7,948 nucleotides of DNA from an uncultured Clostridia bacterium (GTDB lineage: Bacteria; Bacillota; Clostridia; Christensenellales; CAG-917), in assembly GCA_947174215.1 (NCBI GenBank), contig CAMWIB010000044.1, forward strand, positions 1 through 7,948. Reading direction: 5' to 3'. The translations under genes and the position numbers were made by a program. Positions 1 to 6,554 of the stretch are shown piece after piece. The notes beneath the pieces were generated by a model, which searched no databases, was not told the origin of the DNA, and was given only the letters and a program-made list of their open reading frames with translations. The stretch's first letter is position 1. Each line of letters begins with the position of its first letter.

Positions 1-169
1 GGTTCAGGTCATCAAGGTCGTCAAGGACGCAACCGGTCTTGGTCTTGTCGAGGCAAAGGGCGTTGTCGATGGCGCACCCAAGACAGTCAAGGAAGGCTTG
101 CCGAAGGATGCAGCAGAAGCTCTCGTTGCAAAGTTCAAGGAAGTTGGCGCAACGGCAGAAATCAAGTAA
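1..169 (+). CDS. rplL: Ribosomal protein L7/L12, C-terminal part (5' truncated)
   Basis: The reading frame starts at base 2, is open from the window edge and ends with TAA at 167-169, giving 55 residues. The peptide is the C-terminal domain of L7/L12: an initial VQVIKVVKDATGLGL strand-helix, the EAKGVVDGAPKTVKEG segment and a final helix ending in TAEIK. Family members are about 120-125 residues, so the N-terminal dimerisation domain and hinge lie outside the window. In the cell L7/L12 forms the flexible ribosomal stalk that recruits translational GTPases. In most bacteria rplL follows rplJ and precedes rpoB. Here a terminator follows directly and the next gene is on the other strand, so rpoB is not immediately downstream in a co-transcribed position. 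The identification is firm from the peptide. Confidence 0.95.
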   Translation, partial: VQVIKVVKDATGLGLVEAKGVVDGAPKTVKEGLPKDAAEALVAKFKEVGATAEIK

Positions 170-187
170 TTTTAATTACAGTCAAAG

Positions 188-217
188 AAAACAGCTCGCA
201 TATTGCGAGCTGTTTTT
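188..217 (+). terminator. Rho-independent terminator after rplL (bidirectional)
   Basis: A perfect 13-base stem (188-200 with 204-216) has a three-base TAT loop and begins 18 bases after the rplL stop. A T run (213-217) follows the GC-rich core on the plus strand. The flanking A and T tracts are symmetric, so on the minus strand it also reads as a stem followed by TTTTCTTT. It can therefore serve the convergent hydrolase gene as well. Confidence 0.92.
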
Positions 218-371
218 CGTATTTAAGATTTGTGAGATTAAATGCAGTTATTGTAAGCTGTGAATTTTGCTTTATTAGCGGATACAGAGTGCTGAGGTAA
301 TTTTGAAAGGTTGAGTTAATTTGTGGGGGGGGGTGTACCAAACAAAATCTCTCTTTGAATTGAAAAACAAA
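218..371. other. Intergenic spacer between convergent genes
   Basis: No reading frame of note and no RNA gene is recognisable here. The only unusual feature is a run of nine G residues at 325-333. No separate terminator for the minus-strand hydrolase is seen closer than the hairpin at 188-217. Confidence 0.5.
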
Positions 372-1337
372 TTACTCAAACAACGCTCTAAATTGTTCAT
401 TCCAAAGTTTGGGTTCTTCCCATTGCGGAGAGTGCGCGGAGTTCTCAAACCAGATGAGTTTCTTTTGGGGAGCGAGTAGCGCATCATGCCACTTCTCGGC
501 GAGCGCACTTACACAGTTGCGGTCATGCCTTCCGAGAAGTAAATACACGGGAACGTTCAAATTATTGACTGTGTTCATAAAATCGGGATTGGTGGTCGCA
601 AGCGGCTGGTTCGGGCTATAACTCAAACCTTTTACATACTTAATGAGCTGAGATAAAGTGTATTCCTTGCGCAATATCGGCACGTCGTGAAAAAGCAGTT
701 CCTGCCAATAGGGTTTGCGGTTTGCGTACGTAGCGCCGCCGTACTTATGCAATATGGCTCGTTGTTTCATTATGCTTTTTACGTGATTCCCTGAATATTT
801 ACCGTTTGACGGAGAGCCTATCTTTTGAAGTATGTTTATTGATTTCCTGTCATTCAGACGCTTTGCTTCATTTAGCGTCCACTCATATGAAAGTTTTTCA
901 TTCTCGATATAGTCAACGCATTGACCGATTCCAACATAAGCGTAAATATCGTCAGGGTATTTATCAGCAAGCCATACGCCAAGAACGGAGCCGAACGAGT
1001 GTCCTACTATGATTATCTTATCCTTATTGAAGCGTTCTTTAAGATAGCATACTACGTTGTGCGCGTCCTCAACGTAGACGTCTTTTGTTAGTACAAGATT
1101 TTTTGCCTCTTCTTTGTCGTAGGCAAGTCCCGCGCCGCGTTGGTCCCAAGCTACAAGAGTGAATTTGTCTGCAAGCGGCGATTGATACTTCATAACCTGC
1201 GCGCGGTCAGGACTTCCACATCCGCCGTGCAGAAACAGTACGACAGGGTTATTGACATTGCAGGTGCGTATGCGGACATAATAGGTTTGGTTATTATATT
1301 TAATTTTTTTAGATGAGTCTATTGCGTATGCCGACAT
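372..1337 (-). CDS. Alpha/beta-hydrolase, prolyl aminopeptidase-like (S33 type)
   Basis: This is a 321-residue cytoplasmic hydrolase without signal peptide or membrane segment. The order of motifs is that of the proline iminopeptidase branch of the alpha/beta-hydrolase fold. The oxyanion-hole motif HGGCGSPD is at residues 37-44 and WDQRGAG at 64-70. The nucleophile elbow GHSFGS has Ser114, the acid Asp272 lies in GRHD, and the catalytic His302 lies in SAHSP. The triad is complete, so the enzyme should be active. The substrate is not predictable: relatives cleave N-terminal proline, esters or lactones. I chose the start at 1337 (MSAYAID), which has AGGAG 12 bases upstream. An in-frame ATG at 1397 lies upstream of the likely transcription start and lacks a good ribosome binding site. 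The gene is monocistronic, convergent with rplL and divergent from the rubrerythrin gene. The fold is certain; the exact activity is not. Confidence 0.85.
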   Translation of the reverse strand: MSAYAIDSSKKIKYNNQTYYVRIRTCNVNNPVVLFLHGGCGSPDRAQVMKYQSPLADKFTLVAWDQRGAGLAYDKEEAKNLVLTKDVYVEDAHNVVCYLKERFNKDKIIIVGHSFGSVLGVWLADKYPDDIYAYVGIGQCVDYIENEKLSYEWTLNEAKRLNDRKSINILQKIGSPSNGKYSGNHVKSIMKQRAILHKYGGATYANRKPYWQELLFHDVPILRKEYTLSQLIKYVKGLSYSPNQPLATTNPDFMNTVNNLNVPVYLLLGRHDRNCVSALAEKWHDALLAPQKKLIWFENSAHSPQWEEPKLWNEQFRALFE

Positions 1338-1387
1338 AGTGAAAACTTGCTCCTGTAAGCTTGGCTTATTTTGTAAGAGATATGAGC

Positions 1388-1416
1388 AGTATAGCATATG
1401 TTCCAGCTAAATACAA
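1388..1416 (-). promoter_or_regulatory. Probable promoter of the hydrolase gene
   Basis: On the minus strand TTGTAT (1411-1416) and TATACT (1388-1393) are separated by 17 bases. The -10 matches consensus in five of six bases but the -35 only in three. It would start transcription near 1380, upstream of the chosen start at 1337 and downstream of the alternative ATG at 1397. Confidence 0.45.
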
Positions 1417-1437
1417 TGAAGATTTGACGTTTTGGTA

Positions 1438-1466
1438 TTGACGGCACAGTTCAAATATTTTATAAT
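1438..1466 (+). promoter_or_regulatory. Sigma-A-type promoter of the rubrerythrin gene
   Basis: TTGACG (1438-1443) and a consensus TATAAT (1461-1466) are separated by exactly 17 bases. The predicted start is near 1473, leaving a leader of about 70 bases before the ATG. This is the best promoter match in the window, which fits a highly expressed oxidative-stress gene. Confidence 0.8.
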
Positions 1467-1474
1467 ATCAATAA
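1460..1474 (+). promoter_or_regulatory. Possible PerR-box-like operator over the -10 element
   Basis: The 15 bases TTATAATATCAATAA match the Bacillus PerR box (TTATAAT-N-ATTATAA) in 11 of 14 specified positions: seven of seven in the left half, four of seven in the right. The site overlaps the -10 element and the likely start point, where a repressor would act. The left half is also what any consensus -10 looks like, so this remains a hypothesis. Confidence 0.35.
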
Positions 1475-1541
1475 CAAAAGATTGTCTTTGTGATAATCCA
1501 AAGAAGAATAAAATATTTATTTATAAAGGAGAGATTTTATT

Positions 1542-2078
1542 ATGGCAAAATACGTATGTCCTGTTTGTGGTTACGTGTACGAGGGAGAGAATCCCCCAGC
1601 GGAATGCCCCGTATGCAAGGCGGCACTCAAAAAAGAGGAAGGCGGCGCTATGAGCTGGGCGGCAGAACACGTCGTTGGCGTTGGCAAGAACGTTCCCCAA
1701 GACATTTATGACGGCTTGAAGGCAAACTTCGAGGGCGAATGCACCGAGGTTGGTATGTACCTCGCTATGGCGAGAGTCGCTCACAGAGAGGGCTATCCCG
1801 AGATTGGTTTGTACTGGGAGAAGGCGGCATTCGAAGAGGCAGAACACGCCGCAAAATTCTGTGAAATGCTTGGTGAACTCGTTACACCTTGCACGAAGAC
1901 GAACCTCGAAATGAGAGTCGCGGCGGAGAACGGCGCAACCGCAGGCAAGACGGCTCTTGCTAAGCGTGCAAAAGAGGAAGGTCTTGACGCTATTCACGAC
2001 ACCGTACACGAGATGGCTCGTGATGAGGCACGTCACGGCAAAGCATTCGCAGGCTTGCTTAACCGTTACTTCAAATAA
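1542..2078 (+). CDS. rbr: Reverse rubrerythrin (rubredoxin domain first)
   Basis: This is a 178-residue non-haem iron peroxidase. The N-terminal rubredoxin-type domain (residues about 1-30) holds one Fe(Cys)4 site, with Cys6 and Cys9 in CPVCGYVYEG and Cys22 and Cys25 in CPVCK. The diiron four-helix domain (about 38-178) carries the likely ligands: Glu66 in FEGE, Glu99-x-x-His102, Glu129 and Glu162-x-x-His165 in DEARHGKAF. Classical rubrerythrin has the domains in the opposite order. The order here is that of the clostridial reverse rubrerythrins, which reduce hydrogen peroxide (and oxygen) with electrons from NADH via rubredoxin reductase partners. AAAGGAGAG at 1525-1533 is a strong ribosome binding site for the ATG at 1542. 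The gene is monocistronic between its own promoter and terminator. Its presence indicates a strict or moderately aerotolerant anaerobe. Confidence 0.95.
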   Translation: MAKYVCPVCGYVYEGENPPAECPVCKAALKKEEGGAMSWAAEHVVGVGKNVPQDIYDGLKANFEGECTEVGMYLAMARVAHREGYPEIGLYWEKAAFEEAEHAAKFCEMLGELVTPCTKTNLEMRVAAENGATAGKTALAKRAKEEGLDAIHDTVHEMARDEARHGKAFAGLLNRYFK

Positions 2079-2096
2079 GAATAGGTTTATATTAAG

Positions 2097-2129
2097 AAAA
2101 ACGCCACTTTTAAATGAAGTGGCGTTTTT
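2097..2129 (+). terminator. Rho-independent terminator after rubrerythrin (bidirectional)
   Basis: A perfect 13-base stem pairs 2097-2109 with 2117-2129 around a seven-base loop. The core is ACGCCACTT and the 3' side is a five-T run. It starts 19 bases after the stop codon. The A and T tracts are symmetric, so it can also stop read-through from the convergent tldD-pmbA operon. Confidence 0.92.
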
Positions 2130-2191
2130 GTATTTTCTATTTTCTGCTTACAGGTTTTATTTCGCAAAATAGGGCAATTCACTTGCCTCAC

Positions 2192-2234
2192 GGGGTCCCC
2201 CGCAAACGTCCCTGTTTGTGGGGGTTATTTTTTG
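2192..2234 (+). repeat. Small palindromic intergenic repeat, copy A
   Basis: The unit begins GGGGTCCCC. An 11-base stem pairs 2197-2207 (CCCCCGCAAAC) with 2214-2224 (GTTTGTGGGGG), with one G-T wobble, around the loop GTCCCT (2208-2213). TTATTTTTTG follows, so on the plus strand it also resembles a terminator. Rubrerythrin already has its own terminator upstream. Copy B at 2356-2392 has the same layout and loop. Confidence 0.7.
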
Positions 2235-2332
2235 TCCCTTAGACGATTGCGCTCACAGCACACCTCGTGCGTTTGCTTTTATACATATTTTGAACAACTA
2301 CGGTTTATACGCGCGAGTATGCGTACCGAGCA

Positions 2333-2353
2333 GGGTCCCCGCAAAACATCTCT
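2333..2353 (+). repeat. Half copy of the palindromic repeat
   Basis: GGGTCCCCGCAAAAC followed by ATCTCT repeats the left arm and loop region of copies A and B but has no right arm of its own. Its 2337-2347 segment is perfectly complementary, over 11 bases, to the right arm of copy B (2378-2388). The two left arms could therefore compete for one partner. Confidence 0.55.
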
Positions 2354-2355
2354 AA

Positions 2356-2392
2356 GGGGTCCCCACAAAACGTCCCTGTTTTGCGGGGTTAT
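2356..2392 (+). repeat. Small palindromic intergenic repeat, copy B
   Basis: GGGGTCCCC leads into an 11-base stem, 2361-2371 (CCCCACAAAAC) with 2378-2388 (GTTTTGCGGGG), with one A-C mismatch. The loop GTCCCT (2372-2377) is identical to copy A and TTAT follows, as in copy A. It is a direct repeat of copy A, 164 bases apart. Confidence 0.7.
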
Positions 2393-2434
2393 ATTTGTAG
2401 GGAAAAAATAGCGAGGTGTGACAGTCGGCGCAAA

Positions 2435-3721
2435 TTAAAATATATTCATCTTGCCAAGCTTAATCTTTTCAGGTCCGCTGTACGAGCCGCTCACAACCTT
2501 TTCCTTAGAGAGAGTGACGTTGTTGAGAACCTCGCTAAGCTTGCCGCTCATTGCGATGCCTGTGACGGGTATGCGCTTTTCGCCGTCGAAGTAGTAGGCA
2601 AGACGAATTTCGCCGCCGATATAGTCATTGTAGAGGTCCACCTGCAAACCGCTCAAATACACGCATTCAAGGTGTGGCGTGCTTTGCAATTCCGAAATAG
2701 AGGTGTTGCCAACTTCGACGTCGATACAGCCGAGCGCACCGGTTGCTTCCTTGCCGAGATACTGGGCGAAGCGGCTTGCACCGAAGTTTGCAACAAGCTC
2801 GCCGTCCTTGACAATCGTCTTGTCGCAAAGGGAAGTGCCGTCCTTGTCGAACAGTGCGCTTGCGGGACTGCCGTCCACTATGCCGCGCATAGTGATTGTA
2901 AGCTTATCGTGGGCAGGCTCGCTTTGCCATTTGTCGCCTACGCTGTGCAGATTGGTGTGCAGATATACGCTCGAATACTGCGCGTCGGATACAAGCTCCT
3001 CAAACATCTCTCTGATATCATATGGGTTGAGAATTACGGGGCAGTCAATCTTTTCTTGCGGTTTTACTGCCTTTGCTCTCATACTTACGTCCTCGACTCT
3101 TGCGGCTATTTCGCGTATGATTGCCTGCTCGTCAAGGTTGCCAAACTCGTACGTTTCGAAAAGCTCAACAGATTCAGACTCAGCATTGCAGGTTGGAATA
3201 ACCTCAACGCTTACCGTGTGCTTGGTCTGGCTCTTGTCTACGCCCTTGCTGTTGAGTACGGTGTTCACGCGAGTAGTGACGAATACTTCCAACGCGTTTA
3301 TGCCGCAATCCTTTTGAGTGCAAGCGGAAAGTACCGCTTTTGCAATGTCCGCCGCAACCTGCTTCTCATCTCTGCCGCCGAGGTTGGAGGGGATAACTCC
3401 GCCCGATTGATTGTCATCGCAAGGAAGCTCGTACGGCTCGTCGAAAATCATCTTTGCGTTTCCGAGAGCTTCCGCTATCTTGCTTTCGAGTTCCTGCTCG
3501 GTTGCGCTCTCGTCCGCAACAAAGCTTCCGCTTCCCAGCTTACCGTCGTGCTTTACGAACACGCTTATCTGTGCAGAGGAGTGTTTCGCCTTGCGCACCG
3601 TTTCCAGCTTGCCGTGTACGAAGAAAAGCTCGTACGAGGTCGTATCGTTTGCGACTATGCTATGCTCGCACTCGCCGCTATGTTTGCTCAATACGCTTTT
3701 AAGTAACTGTATATTTTTCAT
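2435..3721 (-). CDS. pmbA: PmbA/TldE-family protein, partner of TldD
   Basis: This 428-residue protein matches the PmbA/TldE family in length (E. coli TldE is about 450) and in features such as the late GGEIRLAYYFDGEKRIPVTG and SGKLSEVLNNVTL segments, typical of the C-terminal barrel. It has no HExxxH motif, as expected for the non-catalytic partner. In E. coli TldD and TldE form a heterodimer whose single active site, on TldD, degrades unfolded peptides. That complex matures microcin B17 and cleaves the antitoxin CcdA. The ATG at 3719-3721 overlaps the tldD stop in an ATGA arrangement, with GAGGG upstream inside tldD, so translation is coupled and a one-to-one complex is likely. No signal peptide or membrane segment is seen. 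The family call is secure; the natural substrate is unknown. Confidence 0.88.
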   Translation of the reverse strand: MKNIQLLKSVLSKHSGECEHSIVANDTTSYELFFVHGKLETVRKAKHSSAQISVFVKHDGKLGSGSFVADESATEQELESKIAEALGNAKMIFDEPYELPCDDNQSGGVIPSNLGGRDEKQVAADIAKAVLSACTQKDCGINALEVFVTTRVNTVLNSKGVDKSQTKHTVSVEVIPTCNAESESVELFETYEFGNLDEQAIIREIAARVEDVSMRAKAVKPQEKIDCPVILNPYDIREMFEELVSDAQYSSVYLHTNLHSVGDKWQSEPAHDKLTITMRGIVDGSPASALFDKDGTSLCDKTIVKDGELVANFGASRFAQYLGKEATGALGCIDVEVGNTSISELQSTPHLECVYLSGLQVDLYNDYIGGEIRLAYYFDGEKRIPVTGIAMSGKLSEVLNNVTLSKEKVVSGSYSGPEKIKLGKMNIF

Positions 3722-5121
3722 CCTAATTTCACCCTCAACTTCAATGCAGGTCCGCCGTCAGATACGCGCACCCATTCCTTATGACCCTTGCCGCAGAAGC
3801 CTGCGCCTTCAACGATAAAATCATCCGATATCATAGATATGGATTTCAGCACGTCTGGAACGTATCCGCTCATTACGACTGGGGATACGTAGTTTTCCGT
3901 GAGCTTGCCGTCCACAATTTCGATACCGTATTCCGCAACGCATTGGATAGCCCAGTTCTTGGGGTCCTCCATACCATTGTTGGTTTCGAATATCATATAG
4001 CCGTGCTTGATAGAGGCTATCATATCTTCAAGCTTATCCGTGCCGCGCTCGAAGAACGTATTCGTCATACGCGAGTAGGCTTTGCGAGCGTGGTCCTGTC
4101 TTCTGCCGTTGCCAGTAGGCTCGGTGCCGAGTTCGCTTGCGCTCACGAGGTCGCTTATACCGCTTACGAGTATGCCGTCCTTGATAATCTGCGTATCGTG
4201 TGCGAGTACGCCGTCGTCGTCGAAGAAGTAGCTTGCGACGGACAGGGTAGAAGCCGCACCGTCACGCATATTGCAGATTGGTGAAGCGACGTATTTGCCC
4301 ATATAGCTCTTTGCGAGCGCGCGGTCTTTTACGAACATATCCATCTCAACGCCGTGACCGAACGCTTCGTGCGCGAGCAAGCCCGTAACGGACGGGTCGG
4401 TGATAACGTCGTATACGCCGGGGGTTACAGGCTTCGCCGCCACGAGCTTCTGCGCTTTCTTTACAAGTCTGTCAGCTTTCTTCGGAAGCTCCTTCATAAC
4501 CTCGCCGAGCAGGTTGGAACATTCGCCTTCGCGCACGCCAACCATCTTCTCGCCCTCGCGGTAGTTTGCAACCATAATACCGTTTACCCACGTATAAGCT
4601 TGGGTTAAAGTGCGGTTTTTGCTCACGAAAAGCTTGTTTACGTCAAGTAAGCGCAACATAACTGCGGCGTTGACTACGTTTTCACTCTTTGAAAGGATAT
4701 CGTCTTTTATCGCCGTACAGCATTCGAGCAGTTGCGCGTTGGTGTAGTTTGCAAAGTCGTTTTCGCGTACGAAATCTTTTACAAGCGGCTCGTCCGCGAC
4801 GGGGCGGGAGTGTATCATACTGTCGTTAAGACAATCCGCCGCTACGGCTTCACTCAATATCTTTTGAGCAAGCGCGTTTACGTCACCGCGTACGTCGTCC
4901 GCAGAGTATTCAAAAAACGCTCTGCCGTTTGAGAGCTTCACAACGAAGCCCTTATCGCTATCCGTATCCGTTTCAACGCGAGAGGTGCGACGGTTGACAA
5001 GTACGTTCTTGGTTGTCACGTCGCAGCCTAACACGCTTACGTATGCAAACTTCTCGCCGAGCAATTCAACGAGTCGCTTGCAGTCCTCGACGCGCGAGGA
5101 CAAAAATTCTCTGATTGCCAT
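3718..5121 (-). CDS. tldD: TldD zinc metalloprotease subunit
   Basis: This 467-residue protein is the catalytic member of the TldD/TldE pair. Residues 251-256 are HEAFGH, the HExxxH zinc motif of the family, in the context GLLAHEAFGHGVEMD. Cys443 in GAGFCGKG is placed like the third zinc ligand near the C-terminus in E. coli TldD. The N-terminal third (to about 230) is the less conserved domain; the rest forms the peptidase barrel. Both metal-binding elements are intact, so activity is expected. The start at 5121 has AAAAGGA (5130-5136) eight bases upstream. It is the first gene of a two-gene operon with pmbA, overlapping by four bases. In relatives the complex trims peptides, including leader peptides of ribosomally made antibiotics, but no such precursor gene is seen in this window. 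Confidence 0.92.
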   Translation of the reverse strand: MAIREFLSSRVEDCKRLVELLGEKFAYVSVLGCDVTTKNVLVNRRTSRVETDTDSDKGFVVKLSNGRAFFEYSADDVRGDVNALAQKILSEAVAADCLNDSMIHSRPVADEPLVKDFVRENDFANYTNAQLLECCTAIKDDILSKSENVVNAAVMLRLLDVNKLFVSKNRTLTQAYTWVNGIMVANYREGEKMVGVREGECSNLLGEVMKELPKKADRLVKKAQKLVAAKPVTPGVYDVITDPSVTGLLAHEAFGHGVEMDMFVKDRALAKSYMGKYVASPICNMRDGAASTLSVASYFFDDDGVLAHDTQIIKDGILVSGISDLVSASELGTEPTGNGRRQDHARKAYSRMTNTFFERGTDKLEDMIASIKHGYMIFETNNGMEDPKNWAIQCVAEYGIEIVDGKLTENYVSPVVMSGYVPDVLKSISMISDDFIVEGAGFCGKGHKEWVRVSDGGPALKLRVKLG

Positions 5122-5137
5122 ATACCTATTCCTTTTC

Positions 5138-5153
5138 GCTTCACGTATGAAGC
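5138..5153 (-). promoter_or_regulatory. Small leader hairpin before the tldD ribosome binding site
   Basis: GCTTCA (5138-5143) and TGAAGC (5148-5153) form a perfect six-base stem with a four-base loop, two bases upstream of the AAAAGGA site. A further GCTTCA at 5165-5170 could pair instead with the 5148-5153 arm. An effect on translation is possible but unsupported beyond position. Confidence 0.3.
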
Positions 5154-5172
5154 TATGATTTTTTGCTTCAAA

Positions 5173-5207
5173 ATGATAGCATATTTATGTCGCTTCGGTC
5201 AAGTCAA
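5173..5207 (-). promoter_or_regulatory. Probable promoter of the tldD-pmbA operon
   Basis: The minus strand has TTGACT (5202-5207) 18 bases from TATGCT (5178-5183), and an overlapping TTGACC (5197-5202) 18 bases from TATCAT (5173-5178). Either pair is acceptable and places the start about 40-50 bases before the ATG. The -35 matches are good and the spacing is one base longer than ideal. Confidence 0.55.
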
Positions 5208-5345
5208 ATACGTTGCGCCGCATTTTCACAAATACCTTTAATTTTGAAAAGTCAAGCATTTTTATAGAATTTTTTTCATAAATTCAAAGTTTTTTTGCAG
5301 TATGATAAAATATCCGTTGAAAGTATCATTTTGACCGATATTGTA

Positions 5346-5375
5346 TTTTTCTAACCCTTGCAAGGGTTAGAAAAA
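5346..5375. repeat. Perfect 30-base palindrome
   Basis: The left arm TTTTTCTAACCCTTG (5346-5360) is followed at once by its exact reverse complement (5361-5375), with no spacer. The Ts lie on the 5' side and the As on the 3' side on either strand, and neither strand has a T run after the stem. It is therefore not a normal terminator. It could be a dimeric-protein site, a cruciform or a recombination or insertion target. Its role is unknown. Confidence 0.8.
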
Positions 5376-5401
5376 CGGGCAAAATCGCCAAATCATTGTA
5401 T

Positions 5402-5437
5402 AACAAAATAGCCGTCTTTCGGCGGCTTGTTTCTTTT
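5402..5437. terminator. Terminator-like hairpin beside the IS30 end
   Basis: AGCCGTC (5410-5416) pairs with GGCGGCT (5421-5427), with one G-T wobble. On the minus strand the loop is the stable tetraloop GAAA and ATTTTGTT follows, which would stop transposase transcription before tldD. On the plus strand TTGTTTCTTTT follows, so it also works in that direction, although no plus-strand gene precedes it. Confidence 0.65.
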
Positions 5438-5438
5438 A

Positions 5439-5456
5439 TTGAAAGTGTACTTTCAA
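5439..5456 (+). repeat. IS30 left terminal inverted repeat
   Basis: TTGAAAGTGTACTTTCAA matches the right end, read inward from outside, at 14 of 18 positions. It is itself an eight-base palindrome with a two-base centre (one pair longer including 5438 and 5457). Confidence 0.5.
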
Positions 5457-6506
5457 TTATATTACTTGTAATTGAGCATTAAATAATTCGGCACTTGTCG
5501 CATAACCAAAAATTTCACGGGGATACTCGTTTACCCAAGTTTCAACCGCTTGTATACGCTTGTCGCTTATGGTAGATAAATCCGTGCCTTTTGGTATTAG
5601 TCGGCGTATCTCACGGTTTAATCGTTCATTACTGCCACGTTCGCAAGAAGTAAACGGGTGACAATAATAAACGCTCGTACGCTTACCGCCATAAATTGAT
5701 TTTTCAAGCCCCTTGAAGTCGCTAAACTCTACGCCATTATCAACCGTAATACTTTTGAACAGCTTGCGGAATTGCTTTCCGTAACGCTTTTCAAGTTTGT
5801 TGACATAGCGTACAACTGTTGCCGCCTTATGGTCGGGCATTTTGAATACAATTTCGTAACGTGTCAGCCGTTCGGTAAATGCAAGGATAGTTTCTTTCGT
5901 GCCTTGTTTGCCTATCACGCAGTCCATTTCCCAATGTCCGAACGTATTACGGGCGGCAATCTCGGCGGGGCGTTTCTCTATGCTTGTGCCTTTCGGTGGT
6001 CGTTTAATCGTTGCTTTTTGATAGTGCCGTTGTTTCAGTTTCACGTCTTGCATTGTAATACGCGTGAATATGTAGCCCGCACGGATATAACGGTATAGCG
6101 TTGTTTTACTAATCGTAGTGCGGAATTGTCCTTTGCGCTTTATTTCGCCCAATGCGGCGCACGGGGATAACTTGTCGTTTACAACGCGATTTTCAATCGC
6201 CCGCACAAGTTCAAAGTCGTTGCCGATTTTGAGGGGTGCGCCGTGTGCCGATTGATTTTGTCTATATTTGTATTCGGCAATATCCGCACTATATGCGGTT
6301 ACTTGCTTGTAATGCTTATCGCCCCAATAGTCAGTATAACTGTACACCTTTTGCGTACACTCGCCACGCTTTAATTCGTTATAAACAGTCGCAAGGCATA
6401 CGCCCAACAATTCAGCAATACGCTTTTTATGCAAGCCTGCTTTTAAGTAATTTTCCAATTCGCGCCGTTGCGTAAGCGTTAAATCTTTCGTTCCTTTCTG
6501 TTTCAT
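5457..6506 (-). CDS. IS30-family DDE transposase
   Basis: The 349-residue protein has an N-terminal helix-turn-helix (about residues 10-48, ending KRIAELLGVCLATVYNELKRG) that binds the element ends. A central linker is followed by the DDE catalytic domain. Likely catalytic residues are Asp195 in FGHWEMD, Asp256 in ITVDNGVEF and Glu294 in RGSNERLNREIR. The PKGTDLS block after the Glu is an IS30 hallmark. Between the second Asp and the Glu there are 37 residues rather than the usual 33, because of a small insertion around IYGGK. I chose the start at 6506 (MKQKGTK), which follows AAAGGA. A longer frame from 6590 runs out through the right inverted repeat and into the neighbouring hairpin and has no ribosome binding site. 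The frame is intact, so the element may be active. Confidence 0.9.
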   Translation of the reverse strand: MKQKGTKDLTLTQRRELENYLKAGLHKKRIAELLGVCLATVYNELKRGECTQKVYSYTDYWGDKHYKQVTAYSADIAEYKYRQNQSAHGAPLKIGNDFELVRAIENRVVNDKLSPCAALGEIKRKGQFRTTISKTTLYRYIRAGYIFTRITMQDVKLKQRHYQKATIKRPPKGTSIEKRPAEIAARNTFGHWEMDCVIGKQGTKETILAFTERLTRYEIVFKMPDHKAATVVRYVNKLEKRYGKQFRKLFKSITVDNGVEFSDFKGLEKSIYGGKRTSVYYCHPFTSCERGSNERLNREIRRLIPKGTDLSTISDKRIQAVETWVNEYPREIFGYATSAELFNAQLQVI

Positions 6507-6554
6507 ATTCGTTACCGTCCTTTCTTTAATTCGTATATCACAAACACACATTTT

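Larger units (their letters stand above)
2130..2434. other. Gene-free convergent spacer holding palindromic repeats
   Basis: About 300 bases lie between the rubrerythrin terminator and the end of pmbA. I see no credible gene. An antisense frame that begins at 2381 is a shadow of pmbA. The stretch contains the repeat copies listed separately (2192-2234, 2333-2353, 2356-2392), joined by about 95 bases without clear structure. Confidence 0.6.
5208..5438. other. AT-rich spacer between tldD promoter and IS30 end
   Basis: No gene is recognisable. The stretch contains long T runs (5270-5300), a weak plus-strand promoter-like pair (TTCAAA at 5283-5288, TAAAAT at 5306-5311), the perfect palindrome at 5346-5375 and the terminator-like hairpin at 5402-5437. 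A short non-coding RNA reading rightward would fit this order but cannot be shown from the sequence. Confidence 0.4.

Noticed and set aside
1338..1397. Extending the hydrolase to the upstream ATG at 1397.
   Set aside because: It adds 20 residues not typical of the family, has no ribosome binding site and probably lies upstream of the transcription start.
1521..2036. 171-codon minus-strand frame opposite rubrerythrin.
   Set aside because: The plus-strand gene has promoter, ribosome binding site, metal-ligand motifs and terminator; the antisense frame has none of these.
2192..2392. Short spaced repeats as a possible CRISPR array.
   Set aside because: The copies are unevenly spaced, vary in sequence, and are few. 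They are palindromic repeat units, not CRISPR repeats with unique spacers.
2381..3706. A 441-codon open frame on the plus strand opposite pmbA.
   Set aside because: It is exactly antisense to a clear PmbA-family gene, its translation resembles no family, and it has no good ribosome binding site. Codon bias of the real gene explains the lack of stops.
3781..4284. Plus-strand open frame opposite tldD.
   Set aside because: It is a shadow of tldD, which carries the HExxxH motif and family-wide similarity.
5317..5334. A third copy of the IS30 end (TTGAAAGTA...) in the spacer.
   Set aside because: Only the first eight bases match well. The remainder is no better than expected in an AT-rich spacer.
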